Part shown: positions 27,854 through 36,365 of the stretch, piece after piece | How positions within the stretch are numbered: position 1 is the stretch's first letter | Layout of the letters: each line of letters opens with the position of its first letter | Assembly: GCF_004340665.1 (NCBI RefSeq) | Contig: NZ_SLWO01000008.1 | Coordinates: 62,001 to 126,000, forward strand | DNA length: 64,000 bases | Source: Pedobacter psychrotolerans | Lineage (GTDB): Bacteria; Bacteroidota; Bacteroidia; Sphingobacteriales; Sphingobacteriaceae | Direction: 5' to 3' | Notes under the pieces: model-generated | The model's database searches: none | What the model was told of the DNA's origin: nothing | What the model saw: only the letters and a program-made list of their open reading frames with translations | Position numbers and translations under genes: made by a program

Positions 27854-30322
27854 ATGGATATTCAATTTGTAGGTGAGAACCTGCTGCCGGGTAAAATCGG
27901 ACAGTTTTTTATTGTGCTGGCATTTAGTGCATCATTACTTTCAACCATATCATATTTCCTCGCTACCCGCTCTAAAGATTTAGCAGATCATTCCTGGCGC
28001 AATTTAGGAAGAATTGGATTCTTAATTAACTGGGCCAGTATCATTGGTATTGGAGCTACGCTGTTCTACCTGATTTTAGGTCACTACAATGAATATAGCT
28101 ATGTTTATTGGCATTCATCTAAAGAATTACCCATTTATTATATTGTGTCCGCTTTTTGGGAAGGTCAGGAAGGAAGTTTTTGGCTTTGGGCCTTTTGGCA
28201 ATCTTTTTTAGGTGCATTGCTTATTTGGAAAGCAAAATCTTGGGAGCGTCCGGTAATGACTGTTGTGGCATTTTCACAAGTGTTTTTAACCTCAATGCTG
28301 TTGGGTGTCGAAATTTTAGGCGAGCGGGTTGGAAGTTCGCCATTTATCCTTTTAAGAGATTCCCTTGATTTGAAAGCGATGGCCCCTGTGGTTTTTGCCA
28401 ATCCGGAGAATTTTGCCAACTACTTAAAATTTATTACCGATGGAAGAGGATTAAATCCATTGCTTCAAAACTATTGGATGGTGATTCACCCACCAACTCT
28501 GTTTTTAGGTTTTGCGAGTATGGTGGTTCCTTTTGCTTATGGTATTGCTGCTCTTTGGCAAAAAAGATATAAAGAATGGATTAAACCTGCTCTACCATGG
28601 ACGCTTTTTGCTGTCATGATTTTAGGAACGGGTATCATCATGGGTTCGTTCTGGGCTTATGAAGCTTTAAACTTTGGTGGTTTCTGGGCTTGGGATCCGG
28701 TAGAAAATGCCTCTATAATTCCTTGGCTAACGCTAATAGGTGCAGTACACGTAATGATCGCGTATAAGAACACTGGTCATGCTTATTTCACTGCTATTGC
28801 ATTAGTATTCTTAAGTTTCTTGTTGGTGCTTTATGCATCGTTCTTAACTAGAAGTGGGATTTTAGGCGATACATCTGTCCATTCATTTACCGACATGGGC
28901 ATGTTTGGTCACCTGATTCTTTATAATGTGGTATTTGCAGTAATTGCGATAGCACTTATTATAGCGAGGTGGAAAGAATTACCCATCACTACTAAAGATG
29001 AAGAGACCTATTCTAGAGAATTCTGGATGTTTATAGGAGCCTTAGTGGTTACTGTGGCCTGTATTCAGATTATTTTCTCTACTTCAGTTCCGGTATTCAA
29101 TAAAGCTTTCGGAACAAATTTTTCTCCGCCAATTGATGCAGTGAAATACTATAATCAATGGCAGGCACCATTTGCCGTACTGATTACGTTAATCTCCGGC
29201 TTTTCTCAATATTTAAAATATAAACGGACTGATCCACGTAAGTTCTACAGCAGCCTCGTTTCGGCTATTTTATTTTCATTGGTGTTAACTGCGGGTTTGG
29301 TTTGGGTAGCAGACATCTACACCAACACCATGTATATTCTGATCACCTTTAGCTGTTTATTTGCAGTGTTGTCTAATTCGGCAATTTTGTATCAGGCATT
29401 TGGTGGTAAAGCTAAACTTGCTGGTTCAGCTGTGGCGCACATCGGTTTTGCCTTTTTAATTTTAGGGGCATTAATTTCTGCAGCAACCAATAAGCCATTA
29501 TCTATTAATGCCAATAATTTTATTCCGGTAAAAGACTTTGAAAAAACAGAGAAGCCAGGTGAAAACATCATGTTATACAAAAACGAGCCTAAAGAAATGG
29601 GTAAGTATACGGTAACTTATGTGAGTGATACTACCCAGGCACCAAATACGATCTATACACTTAATTTTAAAGTTTTAGATAAAGAAACCGGAAAAGTTAA
29701 AGAAGATTTCAACTTGCATCCGCATGTTCAGGATAATGAAAAAATGGGATTGATTGCTTCACCTGATACCAAGCATTATTTAACTTATGATGTGTACACG
29801 CACATTACCAGTGCGGCAATCAAGCAGTCTAATCATGCCGATCATGAAGGTCATTCTGACGATGAAAATTATAAAGAACCAAGAATTGTAAAGGTTTCCG
29901 TTGGCGATACCATTCACACTTCAAGCGGTGTGGTTACTGTAAAGGCATTAAATAACAAACCAGTGGCTAAAGATCTGGTATTGGCTCAGGGAGATTATGC
30001 AGTAGGTTTACCTTTAGAAATTAATTCTGCCGGAAAAATTTACACAGCCGAGCCAATGTTCTTAATCAAAGGGAACAATACTTTCGATTTTGCACGTAAA
30101 GTAGAGGGTTTAGATCTTAAATTCCGCTTCTCTAAAGTTTTACCTGACGAGAAAAAGGTAGAATTACAGATTTTTGAAAAACCTCAGCAGGCAAAAGATT
30201 GGGTTGTTTTTAAAGCCATAGAATTTCCTTTTATTAATTTATACTGGGCGGGTACCATCGTAATGGTAATTGGTTTCTTGCTATCCATTTTCAGAAGAAG
30301 AAAAGAAGCGAAAATCGCATAA
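27854..30322 (+). CDS. ccmF: Cytochrome c-type heme lyase CcmF / CcsA
   Basis: An 822-residue membrane protein with about fifteen helices. The WWD motif is NFGGFWAWDPVENASIIPWL, preceded by WMVIHPPTLFLGF (conserved His-Pro-Pro). Helices extend from residue 15 to about 560. A large periplasmic insertion (about 565-775) precedes the last helix (IVMVIGFLLSIF), as in CcmF. It ligates heme to apocytochromes. It follows ccmE after 5 bases and precedes the DUF2520 gene by 3 bases. Confidence 0.93.
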   Translation: MDIQFVGENLLPGKIGQFFIVLAFSASLLSTISYFLATRSKDLADHSWRNLGRIGFLINWASIIGIGATLFYLILGHYNEYSYVYWHSSKELPIYYIVSAFWEGQEGSFWLWAFWQSFLGALLIWKAKSWERPVMTVVAFSQVFLTSMLLGVEILGERVGSSPFILLRDSLDLKAMAPVVFANPENFANYLKFITDGRGLNPLLQNYWMVIHPPTLFLGFASMVVPFAYGIAALWQKRYKEWIKPALPWTLFAVMILGTGIIMGSFWAYEALNFGGFWAWDPVENASIIPWLTLIGAVHVMIAYKNTGHAYFTAIALVFLSFLLVLYASFLTRSGILGDTSVHSFTDMGMFGHLILYNVVFAVIAIALIIARWKELPITTKDEETYSREFWMFIGALVVTVACIQIIFSTSVPVFNKAFGTNFSPPIDAVKYYNQWQAPFAVLITLISGFSQYLKYKRTDPRKFYSSLVSAILFSLVLTAGLVWVADIYTNTMYILITFSCLFAVLSNSAILYQAFGGKAKLAGSAVAHIGFAFLILGALISAATNKPLSINANNFIPVKDFEKTEKPGENIMLYKNEPKEMGKYTVTYVSDTTQAPNTIYTLNFKVLDKETGKVKEDFNLHPHVQDNEKMGLIASPDTKHYLTYDVYTHITSAAIKQSNHADHEGHSDDENYKEPRIVKVSVGDTIHTSSGVVTVKALNNKPVAKDLVLAQGDYAVGLPLEINSAGKIYTAEPMFLIKGNNTFDFARKVEGLDLKFRFSKVLPDEKKVELQIFEKPQQAKDWVVFKAIEFPFINLYWAGTIVMVIGFLLSIFRRRKEAKIA

Positions 30323-30325
30323 ATC

Positions 30326-31090
30326 ATGAAGATCGTTTTATTAGGTTCTGGAAATGTAGCGACTCATCTTGCTCAGGCTTTAAAAAGCAAAGGTGAAGAG
30401 ATTGTTCAGATTTATAGCCAGAACCTGAATCACGCTCAATTATTGGCCGATCGCATTCCATGTGAATCAATTGATAATTTGAAAGCGATTAAAACGGATG
30501 CTGATTTATACATTATAGCAGTAAAAGATGATGCCATTGAAAGCATTGCTGATCATTTGAAGGCTGTGAGTGGCCTGGTCGTTCATACCTCAGGCACAAC
30601 AGATATTCAGGTTTTATCTTCGAAAGTTAAACACGCAGGAGTTTTATATCCCCTGCAAACTTTTTCTAAAACGAAAGAGGTTTCTTTTGAAGAGATTCCC
30701 TTATGTATTGAAGCTACAGATGAATCTCATTTAAGCATTTTACAAAACCTGGCTTCGAAATTAAGTCAACAGGTATATCATCTGGGTGGAGATCAAAGAA
30801 AAGTATTACATCTTGCAGCCGTTTTTGCCTGTAACTTTACCAATCACCTGTATACATTAGCCCATCAGTTGCTTCAGCAAAACGATTTGGATTTCGAAAT
30901 CATCAGACCATTGATTAAAGAAACTGCTGATAAAGTCATGGTTAGTTTGCCTGAAAAAGTGCAAACTGGTCCGGCAGCGAGAGGAGATGAAACCACATTA
31001 AATAAGCATTTTAGCATGTTAAACAATATGCCAGAATTGCAGCACATTTATCAAACTTTAAGCGATAGCATAAAATTTATGCCCAAATAG
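30326..31090 (+). CDS. Rossmann-fold and DUF2520 domain protein
   Basis: A 254-residue protein with an N-terminal NAD(P)-binding fold (MKIVLLGSGNVATHLAQAL, residues 1-120) like that of F420-dependent NADP oxidoreductases, and a C-terminal helical DUF2520 domain (AAVFACNFTNHLYTLAHQLL and PLIKETADKVM). Substrates are unknown. It begins 3 bases after ccmF and is part of that operon by spacing, although no link to heme is established. Confidence 0.88.
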   Translation: MKIVLLGSGNVATHLAQALKSKGEEIVQIYSQNLNHAQLLADRIPCESIDNLKAIKTDADLYIIAVKDDAIESIADHLKAVSGLVVHTSGTTDIQVLSSKVKHAGVLYPLQTFSKTKEVSFEEIPLCIEATDESHLSILQNLASKLSQQVYHLGGDQRKVLHLAAVFACNFTNHLYTLAHQLLQQNDLDFEIIRPLIKETADKVMVSLPEKVQTGPAARGDETTLNKHFSMLNNMPELQHIYQTLSDSIKFMPK

Positions 31091-31112
31091 CATATTTACC
31101 GCTTTAGCTTAC

Positions 31113-31120
31113 TATTTTTG
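31113..31120 (+). promoter_or_regulatory. -7 element TATTTTTG before the ferredoxin gene
   Basis: TATTTTTG fits TAnnTTTG and ends 10 bases before the ATG at 31131. A transcript from here would have a leader of only a few bases. Confidence 0.5.
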
Positions 31121-31130
31121 CAACATAATT

Positions 31131-31463
31131 ATGAGCATTTTTAAACTAAAAATAAATTTTGAAGAAGCTGATCACGAATCTATAGAATTGCCTATAGCTG
31201 CCGGAGAATCGGTTTTAGATGTTTGTCTGGATAATGGAATTGACCTTCAGCACAATTGCGGAGGCGTTTGCGGATGCAGTACATGCCATGTCTATGTAAC
31301 AAAGGGTATGGATAATATTGAGGAAATTTCTGATAAAGAAGAAGATTTCATCGATAGAGCCGTTCGTCCAAAAATTACTTCTCGTTTGGGTTGCCAGTGT
31401 GTGGTCATCAATGGAGATATTGAAGTAACCATTCCGGATCAATCTGGCTTCATGGGACATTAG
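31131..31463 (+). CDS. fdx: 2Fe-2S ferredoxin, adrenodoxin type
   Basis: A 110-residue ferredoxin. The cluster ligands are in HNCGGVCGCSTCHVYV plus a late cysteine in LGCQCVV, the Cx5Cx2C...C pattern of ISC-type and adrenodoxin-type ferredoxins. EAGESVLDVCLDNGID-like sequence precedes it (here AAGESVLDVCLDNGIDLQ). IscX is encoded 58 bases downstream, and HscA 30 kb away, so it probably feeds electrons to Fe-S cluster assembly. The ISC role is inferred from context. Confidence 0.9.
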   Translation: MSIFKLKINFEEADHESIELPIAAGESVLDVCLDNGIDLQHNCGGVCGCSTCHVYVTKGMDNIEEISDKEEDFIDRAVRPKITSRLGCQCVVINGDIEVTIPDQSGFMGH

Positions 31464-31521
31464 ATTAGTCCTTGAGTCCCGAGTCCGAAACTTTACAACA
31501 TTTAACCTTACAACCAACAAT

Positions 31522-31764
31522 ATGAATAACGATAAATTCGCCTTACCTTTTTACTGGAATGATTACGAAGATATTGCCATGTCTTTATATGAAAAATTTG
31601 GCGACGATTTTTCTGAAGCTAAAATTTATCGCGTTCGTTTTACCGAGCTTTTAGAATGGGTTTTAGAATTGCCAAACTTTAAAGGAACCCGTGAAGAAAG
31701 CAGTGAAGGGCATTTAGAGCAAATTCAATCTGCCTGGGTTTACGAATGGAGAGATAATCAGTAA
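31522..31764 (+). CDS. iscX: Fe-S assembly protein IscX
   Basis: An 80-residue acidic protein. FYWNDYEDIAMSLYEKFGDD and the ending QSAWVYEWRDNQ are diagnostic of IscX, which binds the cysteine desulfurase IscS and adjusts its activity according to iron. It follows the ferredoxin gene on the same strand, as in many isc operons, although iscS, iscU and hscB are not here. Confidence 0.92.
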   Translation: MNNDKFALPFYWNDYEDIAMSLYEKFGDDFSEAKIYRVRFTELLEWVLELPNFKGTREESSEGHLEQIQSAWVYEWRDNQ

Positions 31765-31833
31765 AGTAAGTCATGAGTTCGGAGTCCTTAGTCATGAGTA
31801 AATTTAACTCCAAGCTCCAAACTCCAAGCTAAA

Positions 31834-32361
31834 ATGTTTCTTCAAAAGCTAAAAAATATCACCACCTTCATTTTTGATGTTGATGGCGTATTAACCGATG
31901 GATCTGTTCAGGTAACAGATAGCGGTGAATCCCTACGTACTTTTAACATTAAGGATGGCTATGCCATGCAACTAGCCGTAAAGCGGGGTTACAATTTTTG
32001 TATCATATCAGGTGGCGATGGCATTGCCATGAGAAAACGTCTTACAAACCTGGGCATTACCGATATCTTTTTGGGTACTGGCGATAAGGTTACCATATTT
32101 AATCAATACCTGAAAGATAAAAATATAACCGCCGGGGAAGTGCTTTATATGGGAGATGATATACCCGATTTAAAAGTGATGCGGCTGGTTGGACTTCCAA
32201 CTTGCCCTGCTGATGCAGTAGAGGAAATTAAAGCCATTTCAACATTCATCTCACCTTATAAAGGCGGTAAAACTGCTGCACGTGATATTATTGAAAAAGT
32301 AATGAAAGTACAAGGTAAATGGTTTGATGAAAATCCAAATGCCGTTGATTCAGGTAAGTAA
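31834..32361 (+). CDS. kdsC: 3-deoxy-D-manno-octulosonate 8-phosphate phosphatase, KdsC type
   Basis: A 175-residue HAD phosphatase of the small cap-less, tetrameric C0 type. Motif I is FIFDVDGVLTDGSV with the nucleophile and acid aspartates, motif II is in CIISGGDG, and motifs III/IV are in YMGDDIPDLKVM. CPADAVEEIK is typical of KdsC. It dephosphorylates Kdo-8-P for lipopolysaccharide synthesis. No kdsA, kdsB or kdsD is adjacent. Confidence 0.9.
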   Translation: MFLQKLKNITTFIFDVDGVLTDGSVQVTDSGESLRTFNIKDGYAMQLAVKRGYNFCIISGGDGIAMRKRLTNLGITDIFLGTGDKVTIFNQYLKDKNITAGEVLYMGDDIPDLKVMRLVGLPTCPADAVEEIKAISTFISPYKGGKTAARDIIEKVMKVQGKWFDENPNAVDSGK

Positions 32362-32380
32362 GTTGAATCATTAGGGAAAC

Positions 32381-32667
32381 TCGTCATTGCGAACTGAAGG
32401 GCAAGGTTCAGCAATGGCGTTAAGCAATCTTTCTAAAATAGATAATTCGTTGTATCTCCTGGCAATGACGATAGGGAAACTCGTCATTGCGAACTGAAGG
32501 GTAAGGCTTAGCAATGTTGTGAAGCAATCTTTCTAAAACAAATGTTTCGTTGCTTCCTTGCAATGACGATAGGAAACTTGTCATTGCGAACTGAAGGGCA
32601 AGGCTTAGCAATGGCGTGAAGCAATCTTTCTAAACAGATGTTTCGTTGTGCTCCCTTGCAATGACGA
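32381..32667. repeat. Three tandem palindromic repeats (about 90 bp each)
   Basis: Units at 32381-32471, 32481-32569 and 32579-32667 are about 85-90% alike by eye. Each begins with TCGTCATTGCGAACTGAAGG (unit 3 starts TTGTCATTGC) and ends with GCAATGACGA, the inverted copy, so each unit can fold end to end. Inside each is GCAATCTTTCTAAA. Unit spacers are about ten bases (TAGGGAAAC). They fill the gap between kdsC and the Spy-like gene, where I see no coding sequence. Confidence 0.9.
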
Positions 32668-32812
32668 AAATTTTAATTCTATCTATTTTCTTTGACAGAA
32701 TTCCACTTAAGAGTAGATATCTGCAATGATCTGCAACAGTGAAGTTACAGTATGTCATTAAACTTTGTTCTCTGCCAATACTCCAATGAGTCTAAACTTC
32801 AAAAACAACGAG

Positions 32813-33202
32813 ATGAAAAAATTATTGATGATCTGCGGATTAATGCTTGGTATAGCTGGTTTTACTCAGGCACAACAAGGTGGTGGCCAGGGAAGAGGGG
32901 GGATGATGATGAAACCTGAAGAACGGGTAAAACAATTAGACGAAAAATTAAAGCTTAGTGATGACCAGAAAACAAAGCTAACCACTGTTTTTACAGAACA
33001 AGCTGAAGCCATGAAGAAAATGCGTGAAGATATGCAAGGGGCTGATCGTGATGCGATGAGAGAGAAGATGCAGAAATTCCGTGCTGATAACGATACCAAA
33101 GTTTCAGCGGTACTCACTGATGATCAGAAAAAAACTTATGAGGCTTGGCAGAAAGAGCAGCGTGCAGAAATGCAAAAGCGTATGCAGGGTGGAAGTAATT
33201 AA
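32813..33202 (+). CDS. Spy/CpxP-like periplasmic protein
   Basis: A 129-residue protein from the ATG at 32813, where MKKLLMICGLMLGIAGFTQA is a signal peptide; an in-frame TTG 16 codons earlier is rejected. After a Gly/Gln/Met-rich start come two copies of an LTxxQ-like element: LSDDQKTKLTTVF and LTDDQKKTYEAW, set in charged helices rich in Met, Lys and Glu. This is the pattern of small Spy-like envelope proteins of Bacteroidota, possibly chaperones or metal-binding proteins. Function is inferred. Confidence 0.75.
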   Translation: MKKLLMICGLMLGIAGFTQAQQGGGQGRGGMMMKPEERVKQLDEKLKLSDDQKTKLTTVFTEQAEAMKKMREDMQGADRDAMREKMQKFRADNDTKVSAVLTDDQKKTYEAWQKEQRAEMQKRMQGGSN

Positions 33203-33217
33203 TCTGTTAAAACATTC

Positions 33218-33252
33218 AATAATAAAAGCGGCTTTTGGTCGCTTTTATTATT
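33218..33252 (+). terminator. Strong terminator of the Spy-like gene
   Basis: Thirteen-base perfect stem AATAATAAAAGCG (33218-33230) and CGCTTTTATTATT (33240-33252) with a nine-base loop, followed by TTAG. Confidence 0.8.
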
Positions 33253-33271
33253 TTAGCGAAAAAAATATTTT

Positions 33272-33844
33272 ATGGCAATTACCTTCCCGCCCATTATACT
33301 GGCATCAAAATCTCCACGTCGCCAAGAGCTTCTAACCCTAATGGGTCTAAATTTTAAAGTCTTACTTAAAGATGTAGATGAAAGTTATCCTGCAGGCTTA
33401 GAACCAGCCGAAATTGCGGTGTATATTGCAGAGCAGAAAGCAAAAGCCTTTGATGCTGCTGAAGAAATTGTCATTACTGCTGATACCATTGTTGCCTTAA
33501 ATGGCGAAATTTTGGGCAAACCAACAGATCGTGCACATGCTCAGGAAATGCTGGCAAAATTATCTGGACGCAAACATGAAGTTTATACAGGTGTGACTTT
33601 AGTTAAAGGCGATAAAATACATTCTTTTTATGACCGGACCGAAGTTTATTGTAAACCAGTCACCAGTGAAGAAATTGATTTCTATATTGATCACTATCAG
33701 CCTTATGATAAAGCTGGAAGTTATGGTGTACAAGATTGGTGGGGATTGGTTGTGGTACAGCGAATAGAAGGTTCTTACACCAATGTGATGGGTTTGCCCA
33801 CTGAAAAACTATATCATGAGCTTAAAAATTTCTTAGGTTTATAA
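33272..33844 (+). CDS. Maf-family nucleotide pyrophosphatase
   Basis: A 190-residue protein. LASKSPRRQELL is the nucleotide-binding loop and ADTIVALNGEILGKP holds the metal-binding and catalytic acidic residues. YDKAGSYGVQDWWGL is the family C-terminal signature. It matches the YhdE group that hydrolyses dTTP, UTP and their modified forms. The start at 33272 is the only close ATG. Confidence 0.93.
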   Translation: MAITFPPIILASKSPRRQELLTLMGLNFKVLLKDVDESYPAGLEPAEIAVYIAEQKAKAFDAAEEIVITADTIVALNGEILGKPTDRAHAQEMLAKLSGRKHEVYTGVTLVKGDKIHSFYDRTEVYCKPVTSEEIDFYIDHYQPYDKAGSYGVQDWWGLVVVQRIEGSYTNVMGLPTEKLYHELKNFLGL

Positions 33845-33901
33845 ATGCTAATCCTTAATTTGAATAAAAATTAAATCATCAAATTAAACCCATCCAGTTT
33901 T

Positions 33902-34267
33902 TTATTTTGTTAACTCAGCCACTACATCGCTTTTATGATTAACAGCATAAGATAGGGCTGTTTTAACAAAATCATTTAAGGTCATTTTGTATTGCGATGC
34001 AGAAAGAGCAATTTGTTTATGCAGACTTGAAGGTACCCTAACATTAAACACGCCTTTATAAGTTTTGTCTGGCGATTTGTCTGATGCTTGGCAGGTTTCC
34101 AAATAATCTTCAATAGCTTCTGCAAAGCTAGCTTTGAGCTCACTTACCGATGAACCTTCAAAAGTAATAAGATCATTTATGGCCACAACTTTGCCGAAAA
34201 ATACTTCGTCGTCAGCACTATAATGAACGGTAGCAGTGTAATCTTTATATTTTAAATTATCGATCAT
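33902..34267 (-). CDS. hicB: Antitoxin HicB
   Basis: A 121-residue antitoxin. The N-terminal half is the degenerate RNase-H-like HicB fold (YTATVHYSADDEVFFGKVVA, then ITFEGSSVSELKASFAEAIEDYL), and the C-terminal half is a ribbon-helix-helix DNA-binding segment (FNVRVPSSLHKQIALSA). It neutralises HicA by direct binding and represses the operon. It lies one base after the hicA stop. Confidence 0.9.
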   Translation of the reverse strand: MIDNLKYKDYTATVHYSADDEVFFGKVVAINDLITFEGSSVSELKASFAEAIEDYLETCQASDKSPDKTYKGVFNVRVPSSLHKQIALSASQYKMTLNDFVKTALSYAVNHKSDVVAELTK

Positions 34268-34268
34268 T

Positions 34269-34523
34269 TTAAAGTTTCCCTTTTTCTCTTAAATATTCTA
34301 ATACTTGTTCAATTATATAATATTTTACAATAGGCTTTGGATGAGGCTTATGTAAACTTATAATATCTTTATTTTTATCAGTAAATTTTCTTCTGGAGCC
34401 ACCTGTTTTTCCTGTTGGTAATTCTTCGAAACCATAAAATCTAAGTACTATAATTAATTCTTCCCAAGTTAAATCTTTAGGTTTCGATAAGAATCTGGCA
34501 ATCAGCTTTTCTATTTTGCTCAA
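34269..34523 (-). CDS. hicA: Toxin HicA (mRNA interferase)
   Basis: An 84-residue toxin of the double-stranded RNA-binding-like fold. LTWEELIIVLRFYGFEELPTG, then GGSRRKF and LHKPHPKPI, are the family signature; the histidine usually in GSH is Arg here, while the LHKPHP histidines remain, as in a common HicA subgroup. No ATG is available: the frame can only begin at a TTG (34523-34521). A perfect palindrome lies 2 bases upstream. The gene appears intact. Confidence 0.85.
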   Translation of the reverse strand: MSKIEKLIARFLSKPKDLTWEELIIVLRFYGFEELPTGKTGGSRRKFTDKNKDIISLHKPHPKPIVKYYIIEQVLEYLREKGKL

Positions 34524-34525
34524 TA

Positions 34526-34548
34526 TTGTAACTAAATTATAGTTACAA
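34526..34548 (-). promoter_or_regulatory. Probable HicB operator
   Basis: TTGTAACT (34526-34533) and AGTTACAA (34541-34548) form a perfect eight-base inverted repeat with a seven-base spacer, ending 2 bases before the hicA start. On the minus strand its left arm overlaps CATATTTG (34554-34547), one mismatch from the -7 consensus, so a repressor bound here would block the promoter. Confidence 0.6.
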
Positions 34549-34646
34549 ATATGTGCTTTATTTTTTTAATTACAAAATGATTAAATCATTTCAAATAACT
34601 TATGGAATCCTGATTTCTTTTTCATCATGTTTACAAATCAATCAAG

Positions 34647-35324
34647 ATGAAAAACTCAACAGCACAAGTTACCATTGACAAACCCTGTACTCAGAATTGG
34701 GAGGAGATGGAAAAAGGATCAGGATTTAATTTCTGCAAAGCCTGCAGTAAAAATGTAATTGATTTCAGTGGGCATACCAATGCCGAAATAATTTCTATAC
34801 TGGCAGCTTCAACATCATCAGTTTGTGGCCGTTTAAGTGAAACACAATTAAACCAACTCAATCATTATCTTCTGGTTAAGCCGGCAAATAGAAACTGGAT
34901 GAAATATTTAGGGGTTCTGGCTATTGGTGTCAGTATCTTCGCACAAGAAGCTAATGCGGCAATTCCACCAGTGGCAAAAGAAATCTCAAAAAAAGTCAAT
35001 AATAATAAAAAAGACGATAAAAAGCCAGCGGTAGTAAATAAGGTTACGGGGAAAATCTTAGGCGTGGATAAAAAGCCATTAGCAGGAATTCGTTTGGTAA
35101 TTTTAAATACCAAATATCATGCTTTAACCAATGATCGTGGTGAGTATGAAATTTTATTCAAAAGTGGTTTAGATACTAAAAATAATTCATTATCCATTGA
35201 AAGTGTAAACTATTCAGCTGTTATGAAAATCGATTATACCAAGGTAAAGCAAAAGGATTTGATATTGAAACTTCAGCCAATGATTATGGGTGAAATGATT
35301 TACACGCCTAAAAAGGGTAAATAA
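34647..35324 (+). CDS. Cysteine-motif and carboxypeptidase-regulatory-like domain protein
   Basis: A 225-residue protein. The N-terminus (residues 10-50) holds a four-cysteine-like pattern, PCTQNWEEM then FNFCKACSKNVIDFSGHT, seen in many Bacteroidota proteins and likely a small metal-binding or redox element. A single helix at about residues 85-105 (YLGVLAIGVSIFAQEANA) is followed by a lysine/asparagine-rich linker and a carboxypeptidase-regulatory-like domain (TGKILGVDKKPLAGIRLVIL). It probably crosses the inner membrane once with the last domain outside. The function is unknown. Confidence 0.7.
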   Translation: MKNSTAQVTIDKPCTQNWEEMEKGSGFNFCKACSKNVIDFSGHTNAEIISILAASTSSVCGRLSETQLNQLNHYLLVKPANRNWMKYLGVLAIGVSIFAQEANAAIPPVAKEISKKVNNNKKDDKKPAVVNKVTGKILGVDKKPLAGIRLVILNTKYHALTNDRGEYEILFKSGLDTKNNSLSIESVNYSAVMKIDYTKVKQKDLILKLQPMIMGEMIYTPKKGK

Positions 35325-35327
35325 CAA

Positions 35328-36242
35328 TTATAATTCAGTTGCTAAAATCCCCATTTTCAAATCGTAGGTGGATAGTTTAAGCTGATTAATTTTAAGCCTG
35401 CCCAAAACATAATTGGTGATTAGGGTGGCGATTACAATTAAATCGACCCGCAACGGGATGATACCCGGCATTTTTGATCGCTGTTGATGTGTTGAGTTGA
35501 TCAACTTGATGGAAAGGGTAATGTATTCATCAAAATCAAAGCGGTAGGATTGGAGGGTATCTAAATCAATAACTGATTTTTTAGAGCTGCTTACCAATTC
35601 GGCAAAGGTTTCAAAAGCACCAGCTGATCCGATTAGCGTTTTAGGTTGGTGCTGCTTGCAGATTTCGAACAGATCAGTCAATTCATGTTGAATGTAGTTG
35701 AGGATGTTATTTTTATCCTCATCAGAAATAGGATCTGATTTAAAAAACTTCTGCATCAAGCGGGCTGCACCGATATTGTAGCTCTTCTTCCAGATTAAAT
35801 TTTCCGTATCACAGAGAATAAATTCCACACTACCACCACCAATATCCATAATCAAGGATAAATCTTCTATCGCACCACTCAACTTAACGCCTTTATAAAT
35901 TAATGAGGCTTCTTCATCTCCGGATAAAATGTCTATCTCTATTTCAGTCTGTTCTTTTACGGAATGAACAAAATCCTTACCATTGGCTGCGCTGCGAACC
36001 GCTGATGTCGCTGTGGCTTTTATCTTTTCTGCCTGGTAATTTAATATGGTTTTACTAAAATTTTTAAGGCATTCAATTCCCCTTTCAAATGCTTCAGGAA
36101 TGATGATGTTATCATTGATACGCCCTTCGCCTAGTTTAACAGGGACATTGGTTTTATAAAGCACTTCGAAACTATCACCATTGATCTCTGCAATCAGCAG
36201 GTGAAAGGTATTGGTGCCCATATCAATAATCGCTATGCGCAT
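35328..36242 (-). CDS. Ppx/GppA phosphatase (exopolyphosphatase family)
   Basis: A 304-residue protein of the actin-like ASKHA fold. IIDMGTNTFHLLIAE is the phosphate-1 loop, and MDIGGGSVEFIL the phosphate-2 loop. The length is that of short single-module Ppx/GppA enzymes that hydrolyse polyphosphate or pppGpp; which substrate applies is not decided by sequence. Its stop lies 3 bases from the stop of the convergent gene. No polyphosphate kinase gene is in the window. Confidence 0.88.
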   Translation of the reverse strand: MRIAIIDMGTNTFHLLIAEINGDSFEVLYKTNVPVKLGEGRINDNIIIPEAFERGIECLKNFSKTILNYQAEKIKATATSAVRSAANGKDFVHSVKEQTEIEIDILSGDEEASLIYKGVKLSGAIEDLSLIMDIGGGSVEFILCDTENLIWKKSYNIGAARLMQKFFKSDPISDEDKNNILNYIQHELTDLFEICKQHQPKTLIGSAGAFETFAELVSSSKKSVIDLDTLQSYRFDFDEYITLSIKLINSTHQQRSKMPGIIPLRVDLIVIATLITNYVLGRLKINQLKLSTYDLKMGILATEL

Positions 36243-36365
36243 ATTTTAAATATTTGAATTTGTATGAATGTTAAATCACTGATGTCATTTGGATGGTTTT
36301 AACACTAAATTTTAAAGGTAAGTTGTCAAAGTTGGCCCAAGTTAGAAAATTCTTGAAATTTAAAT

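Noticed and set aside
31464-31833. GAGTCC/CTCCAA-like words around fdx, iscX and kdsC
   Set aside because: Looks like low-complexity intergenic filler, also seen at 13745-13785; no defined repeat unit or symmetric site.
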